From the NCBI GenBank assembly GCA_033764095.1, contig JANRJF010000254.1, forward strand, positions 12,836-76,835: a DNA stretch of 64,000 bases, written 5' to 3'. Below, piece by piece: positions 17,103 to 25,742 of this stretch (within the stretch, counting starts at the first letter, position 1; each line of letters opens with the position of its first letter). The notes under the pieces were generated by a model. The model did no database searches, was not told where the DNA came from, and saw only the letters and a program-made list of their open reading frames with translations. The stretch comes from JBDTMT01 sp033764095. GTDB lineage: Bacteria; Desulfobacterota; Binatia; HRBIN30; CADEER01. The translations under genes were made by a program, and so were the position numbers.

Positions 17103-19522
17103 TCCGCCGCCTGCGGCGCGCCGCGAATCGGCGTGCGGCACGGCGGCGTCGGCGGGCGAGCCGACTGGCCGGCGTCGCGTTGATCGGGCTGCTCGGCGTG
17201 GTGTGGCCGGCGCGCGCGCAGCCGCCCTCCCCGACTCCGACGCCGCGGCAGGCGAGCGAGCAGGAGATCACCATCGACGCCGAGTCGCTCACCTACGACA
17301 CCAAGGGGGAGAGCCTCTCGGCCACTGGCGACGTCCTGATCCGGCGTGGCGACACGACGTTGCGCGCCGACACCGTGCAGTTCAACCGCCGCACCAGCGA
17401 GGCGCGGGCGTTGGGCGACACGGTGTTGACCAGCCCGCAGGTCGAGATCCACGCCGACTCGATGTTTCTCGACCTCGAGAACGAGACCGGCGACCTGGAC
17501 GAAGCGACGATCGTCTCCGACCGACTCGGCTATTCGCTGAGCGGCCGGCGCGTTCAGAAGGGGCTCGGTCAGCGCTATCGGATCGAGCGCGGGCGCTTCA
17601 CCACCTGTCTCTGCGACGACGGCGGCAAGCCGGACTGGAGCATCGCGGGCGACACGCTCGACGTCGAGGTGGACGGCTACGGCTCGTTGGAGGGGGGCAC
17701 GTTCAACGTCCTCGACGTGCCGGTGATCTGGCTGCCGAAGGCCGCCTTCCCGGTCTTCCGCGAGCGCCAGTCTGGCCTGCTCTTCCCGCGCATCGGTATC
17801 TCCAACCGGCGCGGGTTCCAGCTGCTGCAGCCGTACTACTGGGCGATCGACAAGACGCAGGATGCGACGATCAGCTTCGACCTCGAAACCTCGCTGCGTG
17901 TCGGCCTGATCGGGGAGTACCGCTACGCCTTCAGCCCGCAGACCGACGGCGCGTTCCAGGTCGGCTACTTCGCCGACGTCTTCCGCGGCGCGACGGACAA
18001 CGTGCGGGTCCCCAAGGGCGCCGACCCCAACACGCCGGAGAATCGCTGGGGCATCCTCGGCCACCACGCGCAGGGCGTGCCGCCGGTGGACGGGATGAGC
18101 GGCTACGTCGACCTGCTGCTGGTCGGCGATGACCTGTTCCTGCGCGAGATGAACACCTTCGGCATCGACGAGCAGCAGGACGTGGCGCTGCGCACCATCC
18201 CGTTCACCACTTCGCAGGCCGGCATCCTGCAGGAGTGGGAACGCATCGCCCTGCAGACCGAGGTCATCTACTACCAGGACCTGGTCGGCCCGATCGTCGA
18301 GGAGCCGACGCCGCTCGGGACGCCGCCGGTCGGCCCGGGCACGCCGACGCCGACGCCGGTGCTGGGTCAGGACGAATCGCTGGTCATCCAGCGGCTGCCG
18401 GAGATGCGCGTGCAGGGGCAGAAGCAACTCGGCTGGGGGCTGATCGGCGACCTGAGCGGCAGCATGACCAACTTCCAGCGTTCGCTCGGCCTGGCCGGTT
18501 TCCGCGGCGACATCAAACCGTCGGCCGAGCTGCGCCTGCCGCTCGGCAGCGCCTTCTTCGGCGCGGTGCGCGGCGCCTTCCGCGAGACCTTCTACGGGTT
18601 GACCGAGAACCAGATGAGCGGCGGGTTCACCGGCGCCGACCCGAGCCTCCCCCTGATCGACCTGCCGAGCGGCAGCAGCCGCGAGCTCTTCGAGCTGCAT
18701 GCGAACGTCGGCACCGAACTGGCCCGCATCTACGACTTCCCGTATTTCGGCCTCGACAAGCTGCGCCACACCATCGAGCCGCAGGTCGAGTACCTCTACG
18801 TCCCGCCGGTCGATCAGGGCGATCTGCCGGTGTTCGACGGCATCGATCGCATCAACAAGCGCAGCCTGATCACCTACGGCTTTGCCACCCGCCTCCTGGC
18901 GCGATCCGACGTCAACGCGGAGGGGAAGGGAGCCGGCGAGGTGTACGAGATCACCCGCCTGTCGCTGGCGCAGAGCTACGACGTGCTGCGTGACATTCCG
19001 CCGACCACCAACATCAACGACGTCACCGGTCAGCCGATCAACCCGGCGACCGGCGACCACTTCTCCGACATCGACGTCACATGGCGCATCAACCCCGGTC
19101 CGGTGACGCAGGTGCGCGCCTACGCGACCTACGACACCAGTGAGAACCTGCTGTCGTCGGCCACCGTCGGGGTGCGGCTGAAGGAGCCGATCCGCGCCCT
19201 CGACCCGAGTGCCAAGCCGCGCCTGTTCACGCGCGCCAGCTTCACCGTCGAGTACCGCTACATCACCGACAACATCCTGCAGTTCCTCGACTCGACCGTG
19301 GCGCTGCCGGTCACCGATCGGATCGCCGGCCTGTATGCCATCCGCTACGACATCCTCAATGACCGCTTCCTGGAGAATTACGTCGGCATGCGGTTGCTGT
19401 CGTCGTGCGACTGCTGGGCGCTGAACCTCGGATTCACGCAGACCAGCAACCCGAACGAGTTGCAGTTGCAGGCGCAGTTCACGCTCGCCGGCTTGGGCGC
19501 GGCGCCGGTCGCCGGCTTCTGA
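17099..19522 (+). CDS. lptD: LPS-assembly protein LptD
   Basis: An 807-residue outer-membrane protein. It has a very basic N-terminus and signal peptide ending near ARAQ (about residue 40). An OstA/LptA-like beta-jellyroll (about 55-200) starts at ITIDAESLTYD. A large C-terminal beta-barrel follows, with the LFPRIGISNRRGFQLLQPYYWAID signature at its entry. LptD inserts lipopolysaccharide into the outer leaflet together with LptE. Two Cys pairs, Cys170/Cys172 in the jellyroll end and Cys770/Cys772 near the C-terminus, could form the long-range disulfides known from LptD of enterics. The GTG start overlaps the folC stop. A Pro/Thr stretch (PPVGPGTPTPTPV) interrupts the barrel at about residue 410. 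Confidence 0.88.
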   Translation: MIRRLRRAANRRAARRRRRASRLAGVALIGLLGVVWPARAQPPSPTPTPRQASEQEITIDAESLTYDTKGESLSATGDVLIRRGDTTLRADTVQFNRRTSEARALGDTVLTSPQVEIHADSMFLDLENETGDLDEATIVSDRLGYSLSGRRVQKGLGQRYRIERGRFTTCLCDDGGKPDWSIAGDTLDVEVDGYGSLEGGTFNVLDVPVIWLPKAAFPVFRERQSGLLFPRIGISNRRGFQLLQPYYWAIDKTQDATISFDLETSLRVGLIGEYRYAFSPQTDGAFQVGYFADVFRGATDNVRVPKGADPNTPENRWGILGHHAQGVPPVDGMSGYVDLLLVGDDLFLREMNTFGIDEQQDVALRTIPFTTSQAGILQEWERIALQTEVIYYQDLVGPIVEEPTPLGTPPVGPGTPTPTPVLGQDESLVIQRLPEMRVQGQKQLGWGLIGDLSGSMTNFQRSLGLAGFRGDIKPSAELRLPLGSAFFGAVRGAFRETFYGLTENQMSGGFTGADPSLPLIDLPSGSSRELFELHANVGTELARIYDFPYFGLDKLRHTIEPQVEYLYVPPVDQGDLPVFDGIDRINKRSLITYGFATRLLARSDVNAEGKGAGEVYEITRLSLAQSYDVLRDIPPTTNINDVTGQPINPATGDHFSDIDVTWRINPGPVTQVRAYATYDTSENLLSSATVGVRLKEPIRALDPSAKPRLFTRASFTVEYRYITDNILQFLDSTVALPVTDRIAGLYAIRYDILNDRFLENYVGMRLLSSCDCWALNLGFTQTSNPNELQLQAQFTLAGLGAAPVAGF

Positions 19523-19587
19523 GTGGCAGGCGCGCCGTGGGGCAGGGGAGCTGCCCGCCCCGCCGATGGCGCCCGTTCACCGAGGTA

Positions 19588-19627
19588 GAAAAAGAAAAGG
19601 CCCGGAGGATTGCTCCTCCGGGCCTTT
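19588..19627 (-). terminator. Strong intrinsic terminator, bidirectional
   Basis: A perfect 14-bp stem (AAAGGCCCGGAGGA against TCCTCCGGGCCTTT) with a TTGC loop. On the minus strand it is followed by a U-rich tract (TTTTCTTTTTC), so it mainly ends the minus-strand operon from 22147. It lies between converging genes and could also stop lptD transcription. Confidence 0.9.
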
Positions 19628-19648
19628 GAACCGACGGGTGAAGGTCGA

Positions 19649-20884
19649 TCAGGGCAGCGGAATCTTGATCTGGTCGCCCTGCTCGCGCGAGCCCTGGAAC
19701 TGGACGTTGGCCGAGGTGGTGTAGTAGCCGCCCGCCTCGGAGAACCAGGTCTCGTTCAGGATCGCCAGGATGCCGTTCGCGTCGTAGCCATCGACGTTCG
19801 GGCCGGCCACCGAGCGCAGGCGCGAGGTACCGGTGATCGTGCCCTCGACACCGACCGAGAAGATCGAGAAGGCATCGCCCTCTTCACCCGGGCGGGTGTC
19901 GATGTCCGACAGCGGCGTCTCCTTGTAGCACTGCACGCTGGTCGAGGTGGAGAAGCGCTGCTCGAACTCGTTGTAGACCAGGAACTGGACCACTGCCGGA
20001 GCGCCGTTGGCGGTCTGGGTCAGGAAGTCGTTGGCGCACGGCACCAGCACCAGGTCGCTGTTCACCTCGCTGACGCCGTTCGCGGTCACCACGTCGGCGC
20101 CGTCGAAGAAGTGGTTCAACGTCAGGATGTTCGGGCAGCCGACGAAGCGGGCCGGATCGACGAATTCGTTGAACACACCGTACTCGGCCTCGGGGCCGCC
20201 GATGTTGAGCACGTTCGGGTTGGCGTCCTGACGGCCCTCGATCGCCTTGATACCGATCGCGGTGTACTTGCTCGCATCGATACCCTGGCTGTTCTCGGCC
20301 GGGGACTCGACGATCGTCGCCTCGCCCTTGAGGTCGTTGCGGTCGGCCGGCAGCTCGGTGGTGACGTCGACCTGGATGCAGAGCAGCTCACCAGTGAACG
20401 GCACCTCGGTGACCGGCGGGATGTTGCCCTCGTTGAACTGCGGCGGGCTGCCCTGGCCCGGCGTGCTGGCCAGCGGCAGGCTCGACAGGCCCTCGTTGAT
20501 CGACCACGAGAGCGGCTGGCGCTTGGTCAGCGTCAGGCGGAAGTCGGTCTCCTGCCAGCCCGGGACGCACAGGCCGCCGGTCGGGCAGACGTCGCGGAAG
20601 TCCTGATCCGTGCAGATCGTCGACGGCGCGTTGCTGCAGTGGCCGTTGGTGTTCGTATAGAAGCAGTGCACCTTGGTCAGGAACTCCGAGGTGTTGGTCA
20701 GCTGCACCAGCGTGTCGACGCCGTCGGTCGCGTCGACCTTCAGCAGCGGGTAGTACACGATCGCCGCCGACTCGTTGGTCGTCACACCGGTCGGGTCGAT
20801 GACCCGCGCGCTGGCCGTTTCGACCGCCAGCAGGATCGCGGCACAAGCGAGCGCCCCCCGCCAGATCCCCATCTTCGTGCTCAT
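19649..20884 (-). CDS. Secreted protein of an unrecognised family, subtype A (paralog 1)
   Basis: A 411-residue protein with a Sec signal peptide (about residues 1-26, ending TASA). ATG 20884 is preceded by GGAAAGGAGACTAGTG. I do not recognise a named family. It shares with five other proteins here, in order: an N-terminal strand, DTLVQLTNTS, a HCFYTN segment, FTGELLCIQVD, a DLKGEATI block, GCPNILTLNHFFDGA, LVLVPC, and YNEFEQRFSTST. Subtype A features are a four-Cys cassette ending CVPGW, LVYNEFEQRFST, and SIFSVGVEGTITG. It has no membrane anchor after the signal peptide and ends QIKIPLP. It is the second gene of a B-A operon with 20942-22147. Confidence 0.75.
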   Translation of the reverse strand: MSTKMGIWRGALACAAILLAVETASARVIDPTGVTTNESAAIVYYPLLKVDATDGVDTLVQLTNTSEFLTKVHCFYTNTNGHCSNAPSTICTDQDFRDVCPTGGLCVPGWQETDFRLTLTKRQPLSWSINEGLSSLPLASTPGQGSPPQFNEGNIPPVTEVPFTGELLCIQVDVTTELPADRNDLKGEATIVESPAENSQGIDASKYTAIGIKAIEGRQDANPNVLNIGGPEAEYGVFNEFVDPARFVGCPNILTLNHFFDGADVVTANGVSEVNSDLVLVPCANDFLTQTANGAPAVVQFLVYNEFEQRFSTSTSVQCYKETPLSDIDTRPGEEGDAFSIFSVGVEGTITGTSRLRSVAGPNVDGYDANGILAILNETWFSEAGGYYTTSANVQFQGSREQGDQIKIPLP

Positions 20885-20941
20885 CACTAGTCTCCTTTCC
20901 TCACCCGTGGAGAACACCATTGCTCGCTATCCCAATCCCGC

Positions 20942-22147
20942 TCAGAAGTTCTCGGGGATGGTGATGGTGTCCACCACCGGCCCGCCAGGCAGGTTCACAG
21001 TTGCATCGTAACGGTTGCCGGCCTGCTGCAGGTTCCAGGCAGCGCGCGACACCGTGCCGGTCTCAAGGTAGTGGTACTCTTCGGCGACACCGATCACGCC
21101 GCCGTCGAGGGCGACCGGGCTGATGCGCGTGAAGGCGCTGCCGGTGCCGAGCGTGCCGACCGCGAAGACGCTGTTCTTGCTGCAGAAGCCGGCGGCGCCC
21201 TGGATGCACTGGGCGTCGCTCACGCAGGGGTCGCCGCTCACCGTGCAGGTGCCGGTCGGCGCGTCGATGTCGGCCAGGCGGGTCGTCTCGTAGCACTCAA
21301 CCGTGGTGCTGGCGGAGAAGACCTGCTCGAGCTCGTTGACGATCGCGAACTGGACCGTGACCTCGCCCGGGAGCTGGTTCTCGAAGTCCTCCGAGCAGGG
21401 CACCAGCGTCAGGTAGGTGCGGATCGGGCAGTCGCCGTCGGTGCAGTTCGCCGAGTTGAACTCCTCGACCACCGGGTCGGGCGTGCCGTCGACGAAGTGG
21501 TTCAGGTAGAGCTGGTTCGGGCACGAGTTGTACTCGCCGTCATGTTCCGGCGTGTTGTCGAGCAGGAGCTCGTTGGCCGGGGCGTCGCCGGCCAGATCCG
21601 GGTTGGCCAGGATGGCGATCGCGTTGTGCTTGCTGACGTCGCCCGAGCTGGCGCGAATCACCGTCTCGCCCTTGAGGTTGTTGCCGCCGAACGGCGTGCC
21701 CGAGGCGTCGATCTGGACGCACTTGAGCTCGCCATCGAAGCCCGGCGGAACCGGCGGAATGGCGCCCGGATCGATACCGGCGCCGCCCGTGCCGAACATG
21801 TCGGCCGGGTTCACCGGACGGCCCGCGCTGACCACCCAGTGGGTCGGCTGCTGGCGGGTCAGCCAGATGGTGAAATCGGTGACCTGCCAGAGCGGGTTGC
21901 CGAAGAAGTCGGGCGCGCCGTTCACGTAGAAGCAGTGCGCGTGCACCATGTTATTGCTGGTGTTCGTGACCTGGATGATGGTGTCGCGGCCCAGCCCGCC
22001 GATGTCATACACCACCTTCGGAAACACCAGCACCGATCCGCTGACGTCCGTCGAAACCTCTGCCCGCGTAACCGAGGCGAACGCCAAGGCGCTCACCAGC
22101 ACTCCGCAGAGGCTCCACACACAGCGCATCCCCAGTGCCTTGCTCAT
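20942..22147 (-). CDS. Secreted protein of an unrecognised family, subtype B (paralog 2)
   Basis: A 401-residue protein with a signal peptide (about residues 1-28, ending VTRA). It starts at ATG 22147 after GAAAGGAGACGGGTG. Family motifs: GSVLVFPKVV, DTIIQVTNTS, AHCFYVNG, DGELKCVQID, NLKGETVI, CPNQLYLNHFVDG, LTLVPC and NELEQVFSASTTVECY. Subtype B marks are PLWQVTDF, LTRQQPTHW and GRPVNP. Near residue 300 it carries a four-Cys cassette (C-x6-C-x5-C-x7-C). No catalytic motif is visible; strands and paired Cys suggest an all-beta extracellular protein (inference). It is the first gene of the operon, behind a good promoter at 22283-22328, and its 5' leader is strikingly like that of the next gene. 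Confidence 0.75.
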   Translation of the reverse strand: MSKALGMRCVWSLCGVLVSALAFASVTRAEVSTDVSGSVLVFPKVVYDIGGLGRDTIIQVTNTSNNMVHAHCFYVNGAPDFFGNPLWQVTDFTIWLTRQQPTHWVVSAGRPVNPADMFGTGGAGIDPGAIPPVPPGFDGELKCVQIDASGTPFGGNNLKGETVIRASSGDVSKHNAIAILANPDLAGDAPANELLLDNTPEHDGEYNSCPNQLYLNHFVDGTPDPVVEEFNSANCTDGDCPIRTYLTLVPCSEDFENQLPGEVTVQFAIVNELEQVFSASTTVECYETTRLADIDAPTGTCTVSGDPCVSDAQCIQGAAGFCSKNSVFAVGTLGTGSAFTRISPVALDGGVIGVAEEYHYLETGTVSRAAWNLQQAGNRYDATVNLPGGPVVDTITIPENF

Positions 22148-22282
22148 CACCCGTCTCCTTTCGTGGCGGAGAAGAATCCTCGCTCTCCCATCCCGCCTCT
22201 CAACCGTGTCCGACTATCTTGAGTGTCGACATTCGCGCAAACACAACGGCAGGCCGTTCTCCGGCCGGTCGAAAGCTGCCTC

Positions 22283-22328
22283 CAGTTACTTGAGACCCCT
22301 TCAGTTGTCAAGCGGAAAAGGGTGATAT
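22283..22328 (-). promoter_or_regulatory. Promoter and conserved upstream block of the minus-strand B-A operon
   Basis: On the minus strand TTGACA and TAACTG are separated by exactly 17 nt. Immediately upstream, and running into the -35, is CACCCTTTTCCGCTTGAC. This block recurs with one extra C in front of the plus-strand operon (44960-44982). The mRNA leader would be about 130 nt. Confidence 0.7.
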
Positions 22329-22341
22329 CTGTTGCAAACTT

Positions 22342-22369
22342 GCGCGCGCCGGAGCGGGCGCGCGCTTTT
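22342..22369 (+). terminator. GC-rich hairpin with short T run
   Basis: The 9-bp stem GCGCGCGCC / GGCGCGCGC has a 6-nt loop and is followed by TTTT on the plus strand. It lies between divergent genes, so it may insulate the minus-strand promoter from the lipoprotein gene rather than end a gene. Apart from this hairpin and the promoter block I see nothing else distinct in 22148-22516. Confidence 0.45.
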
Positions 22370-22516
22370 GGTGCACGGGGGTGGCGAAGCGCTCCGATTC
22401 CTTGACCCTCGAAGCCGCCCTCTGGTAAGCGGACCGATCATTTTTTTGCCGGCCACGCCGCGGCTGAGCCGAATAAAGGGCTCGAATCGCAGTCTGAGCC
22501 ACGGGAGGTTTTCTAG

Positions 22517-23899
22517 ATGAGGGTGCGTATTGGGTTGGTGTGTGGTCTGGGATTGGCGGTGGCCGGGCTGAGCGGCTGCGGCATGTTCGCGAAGAAGCCG
22601 GCGGCGCCGGAGAACGCGGCGCAGAAGGGGCTGGCGGCGGCCGCGGCGGCCAGCAAGCCGGCGCCGATGGGCTACACGCTGGCGAACAACGGTTTGCCGC
22701 AGGGCATCATCTGGAAGAGCCAGATGGCGCTCGGCGACGTGAACGCCGACGGCTTTCCCGACATCGGCGTGATCTCCCGACTGGCCGACGGGCCGTGGAT
22801 CTTCGTCGGCGACGGCAAGGGCAACTGGACCCCGTTCGCCAACGGCCTGCCGCGCGAGCCGTTCTGCGGCGGCGGCATGGACTTCATGGACGTCAACAAG
22901 GACGGGATCATGGACGCGGCGATCTCCGACCACTGCAAGGGGGTCTTCGTCTTCCTCGGCGACGGCAAGGGCAACTGGCGCACCGCATCGTCCGGCCTGC
23001 CGACGATCGGCTCCGAGGACGTCGCGCTGGGCGACTTCAACAATGACGGCTGCCCCGACCTGGCGTCGGTGGCGGCGGCGGAAGAGGGCGTGCGCGCCTT
23101 CACCGGCAACTGCAAGGGCGTCTGGAAGGAGAGCTCGAAGGGTCTGGCGCTGACCGATTGGGGCAACGCGGTCGAGCTCAAGGACGTCAATGCCGACGGG
23201 AATCTCGACGTCATCGCCGCCTACGCGGCCGGCCCGCGCGTCTGGCTGGGCGATGGCAAGGGCGGCTGGACCGAGGCGTCGCAGGGGCTGCCGGCACCGC
23301 AGATCCACGGACTGTACTGGGGCCTCGATGTCGGTGACCTGAACGGCGACGGCAAGCTCGACATCGTCTCCGGCTCGCAGATGCCGCCTTTGCCCGAGGG
23401 CTGCGGCGCGCCCGGCGCGCCGACCTGCGCCGGCGGCGGCGTCGAGGCATTCCTGCAGCAGCCGGACGGCTCGTGGCAGTTCGCCAACGCCGGCTTCCTG
23501 CCGATGAACTCGCTCGGCGTCGCCATCGGCGACCTGAACAACGACGGCAAGCCGGACGTCACCGCGGTCGGCAAGCGCGCGCTCGACGAGATCGGCGGCG
23601 TCTACGGCGTCTATACCTATCTGGGCGACGGCAAGGGCAACTGGCAGCCGGTGATCCCCGAGGGCCTGCCGCAGACCGGCAAGGAACGGAGCTGGGGCGT
23701 CGGTATCGCCGACATCAACCGCGACGGCATGAACGATATCGCGGTCGCCTTCGGCGATGTCGTGTCCCCCACCTGGCGTTCGGGCGCCAAGGGCAAGGAC
23801 AAGGAAGCCAAGGAAGCCGAGGCGAAGGCGCCAGCCGCGCCGACGCGCGGCAAGTTCGGCGAGATCGGCGTCTGGTTCGGCAAGCCGACGCCGCGCTGA
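22517..23899 (+). CDS. FG-GAP/VCBS-repeat beta-propeller lipoprotein
   Basis: A 460-residue lipoprotein with lipobox LSGC (Cys21). It carries seven calcium-binding FG-GAP motifs of the form D-x-N-x-D-G-x-x-D: DVNADGFPDI, DVNKDGIMDA, DFNNDGCPDL, DVNADGNLDV, DLNGDGKLDI, DLNNDGKPDV and DINRDGMNDI. Seven repeats predict one closed seven-bladed propeller, as in integrin-alpha heads. Recurrent GDGKGNW turns mark the blade ends. The C-terminus has a Lys/Glu/Ala stretch. Such propellers usually bind protein or polysaccharide at the surface; no enzyme motif is seen. GGGAGG lies 8 nt before the ATG. It is divergent from the B-A operon, which may be its functional neighbour. Confidence 0.85.
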   Translation: MRVRIGLVCGLGLAVAGLSGCGMFAKKPAAPENAAQKGLAAAAAASKPAPMGYTLANNGLPQGIIWKSQMALGDVNADGFPDIGVISRLADGPWIFVGDGKGNWTPFANGLPREPFCGGGMDFMDVNKDGIMDAAISDHCKGVFVFLGDGKGNWRTASSGLPTIGSEDVALGDFNNDGCPDLASVAAAEEGVRAFTGNCKGVWKESSKGLALTDWGNAVELKDVNADGNLDVIAAYAAGPRVWLGDGKGGWTEASQGLPAPQIHGLYWGLDVGDLNGDGKLDIVSGSQMPPLPEGCGAPGAPTCAGGGVEAFLQQPDGSWQFANAGFLPMNSLGVAIGDLNNDGKPDVTAVGKRALDEIGGVYGVYTYLGDGKGNWQPVIPEGLPQTGKERSWGVGIADINRDGMNDIAVAFGDVVSPTWRSGAKGKDKEAKEAEAKAPAAPTRGKFGEIGVWFGKPTPR

Positions 23900-23910
23900 C
23901 CCAGTTTCGC

Positions 23911-23946
23911 GGGCCGTCCGTCCGCCGCTCGGCGGGCGGACGGCCC
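23911..23946 (+). terminator. Long GC hairpin after the lipoprotein gene
   Basis: GGGCCGTCCGTCCGCC pairs with GGCGGGCGGACGGCCC (one G-U) around a 4-nt loop, 11 nt after the stop. There is no U-tract, so it may be a weak or Rho-assisted terminator or an mRNA stabiliser. Confidence 0.5.
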
Positions 23947-24002
23947 ATCCCAACGCGGCGCCCCGCGTTGATTCCCCTCCGGCGAGCGACGATGATGCCG
24001 GA

Positions 24003-25742
24003 GTGAGACGCCTCGCCGGCTACCTGCGCCGCTATCGGGCGCGCTATGCCGCCGGCGGCGCCTGTCTGTTGCTCACCGCCACGCTCGCCATGGCGGTGCC
24101 CTACCTGCTCAAACGCGCCGTCGACGCGATCGAGCGCGGCGCGCCGTTCGCCACCGTGGCGCAGTTCGCGCTGGCGATCGTCGCGATCGCCGTCGTCCAA
24201 TCGGTGGTGCGCACCTTGTCGCGGGCCCTGATCTTCAACGTCGGGCGCGACGTCGAGCACGATCTGCGCGGCGACCTCTTCGCCCACCTCGAGCGGCTGC
24301 CGGTGGCCTACTACCAGCAGCAGCAGACCGGCGACCTGATGTCGCGCCTGATCAACGACGTCACCGCCATCCGGATGCTGCTCGGCGTCGGCGTCCTCAA
24401 CCTGGTCAACACCCCCATCTACTACGTGTACGGCGTCGGCATCATGCTGACGATCGATCCGGTGCTGACGCTGATGGCCCTGCTGCCGTTCCCCATCCTG
24501 CTGTGGGTGGTGAAGCGCGTCAGCCGCACCTTGATGGAGCAGACGCTGCGCGTGCAGGAAGGCCTGGCGGCACTCAGCAGCGCGGTGCAGGAGAACATCA
24601 GCGGCATCCACGTGGTGAAGGCCTACGACGCCGAGACCGTTGCGGTGCAACGCTTCGCCCAGCTCAACGACGAGTTCAGCCGGCAGAACGTCGCGCTCGC
24701 CAAGGTGCGCGGCCGGCTGATGCCGCTGATGCGCCTCGCCGCCGGCTTCGGCACGCTGATGGTGCTGTGGGTGGGCGGCTGGCAGGTGATCGCCGGGCGC
24801 ATCGGCCTCGGCGACCTGGTCGCCTTCATGGGCTACCTCAACCTGCTCGCCTGGCCGACCATGGCGCTCGGCTGGATGCTGTCGATCCTGCAGCGTGGCC
24901 GTGCCGCGTTGCTGCGCCTCGAGCACATCTTCGCCACCGAGCCGGCGATTGCCGACCCGCCCGACGCGATGCCGCTGCCGGCGGTCGCCGGCCGCGTCGA
25001 GTTCCGCAACGTGTCGTTCGCCTATCCCGGGCGCGGCAACGGGCACCCGGTGGTGTCCAATGTCTCGTTCACGCTCGAGCCCGGCGAGAAGCTCGCCATC
25101 GTCGGGCGCACCGGCGCCGGCAAGAGCTCGCTGGTGCAACTGCTGCCGCGCCTGTTCGACGTCAGCGAGGGCGCCGTGCTGCTCGACGGCCGCGACGTCC
25201 GCACGCTGCCGCTGGCGCAACTGCGCGGCGCGATCGGCTTCGTGCCGCAGGATCCGTTCCTGTTCTCCACCCGCATCCGCGACAACGTCGCCTTCGCGCT
25301 CGACGCGCCCGACGAGGCGGCGGTGCGCCGCGCCGCCGCGGTCGCCGGCGTGGCCGACGACATCGAGGCGTTTCCGCGCGGCTACGACACCGTCGTCGGC
25401 GAGCGCGGCATCACGCTGTCGGGCGGCCAGAAGCAGCGCCTGACGTTGGCGCGCGCGGTGGCGCCGGCGCCGCGGGTATTGGTGCTCGACGACGCGCTGT
25501 CGTCGGTCGACACGCGCACCGAGCACGCCATCCTGCAGGGGCTGCGCGAGGTGATGGCGGGCAAGACCAGCATCGTCATCGCGCACCGCGTCTCGACCAT
25601 CATGGACGCCGACCACATCGCGGTGCTCGACGGCGGGCGCATCGTCGAGCTCGGTGACCACGCGGCGCTGCTGGCGCGCGATGGGCTGTACGCCGACCTC
25701 TACCGCCAGCAGCAGCTCGAAGACGAGATCGAGACGCTGTGA
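24003..25742 (+). CDS. ABC exporter half-transporter, degenerate-site subunit
   Basis: A 579-residue fusion of six membrane helices (about residues 15-300) and an ABC ATPase. Walker A is GRTGAGKSS, the Q-loop is FVPQDPF, the signature is LSGGQKQR and the H-switch is IAHRVS. Walker B reads VLVLDDALSS: the catalytic Glu is Asp, as in the degenerate subunits of heterodimeric exporters such as TM287/288 or BmrCD. The GTG at 24003 is the first start in frame before the first helix; the longer frame overlaps the lipoprotein gene. It overlaps the next gene by 4 nt, so the two are translated together. Substrate unknown (drug, lipid or peptide). Confidence 0.88.
   Translation: MRRLAGYLRRYRARYAAGGACLLLTATLAMAVPYLLKRAVDAIERGAPFATVAQFALAIVAIAVVQSVVRTLSRALIFNVGRDVEHDLRGDLFAHLERLPVAYYQQQQTGDLMSRLINDVTAIRMLLGVGVLNLVNTPIYYVYGVGIMLTIDPVLTLMALLPFPILLWVVKRVSRTLMEQTLRVQEGLAALSSAVQENISGIHVVKAYDAETVAVQRFAQLNDEFSRQNVALAKVRGRLMPLMRLAAGFGTLMVLWVGGWQVIAGRIGLGDLVAFMGYLNLLAWPTMALGWMLSILQRGRAALLRLEHIFATEPAIADPPDAMPLPAVAGRVEFRNVSFAYPGRGNGHPVVSNVSFTLEPGEKLAIVGRTGAGKSSLVQLLPRLFDVSEGAVLLDGRDVRTLPLAQLRGAIGFVPQDPFLFSTRIRDNVAFALDAPDEAAVRRAAAVAGVADDIEAFPRGYDTVVGERGITLSGGQKQRLTLARAVAPAPRVLVLDDALSSVDTRTEHAILQGLREVMAGKTSIVIAHRVSTIMDADHIAVLDGGRIVELGDHAALLARDGLYADLYRQQQLEDEIETL

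Noticed and set aside
23757..24002. In-frame extension of the first ABC half-transporter
   Set aside because: It overlaps the end of the lipoprotein gene and its terminator-like hairpin, and encodes no recognisable segment before the first membrane helix.
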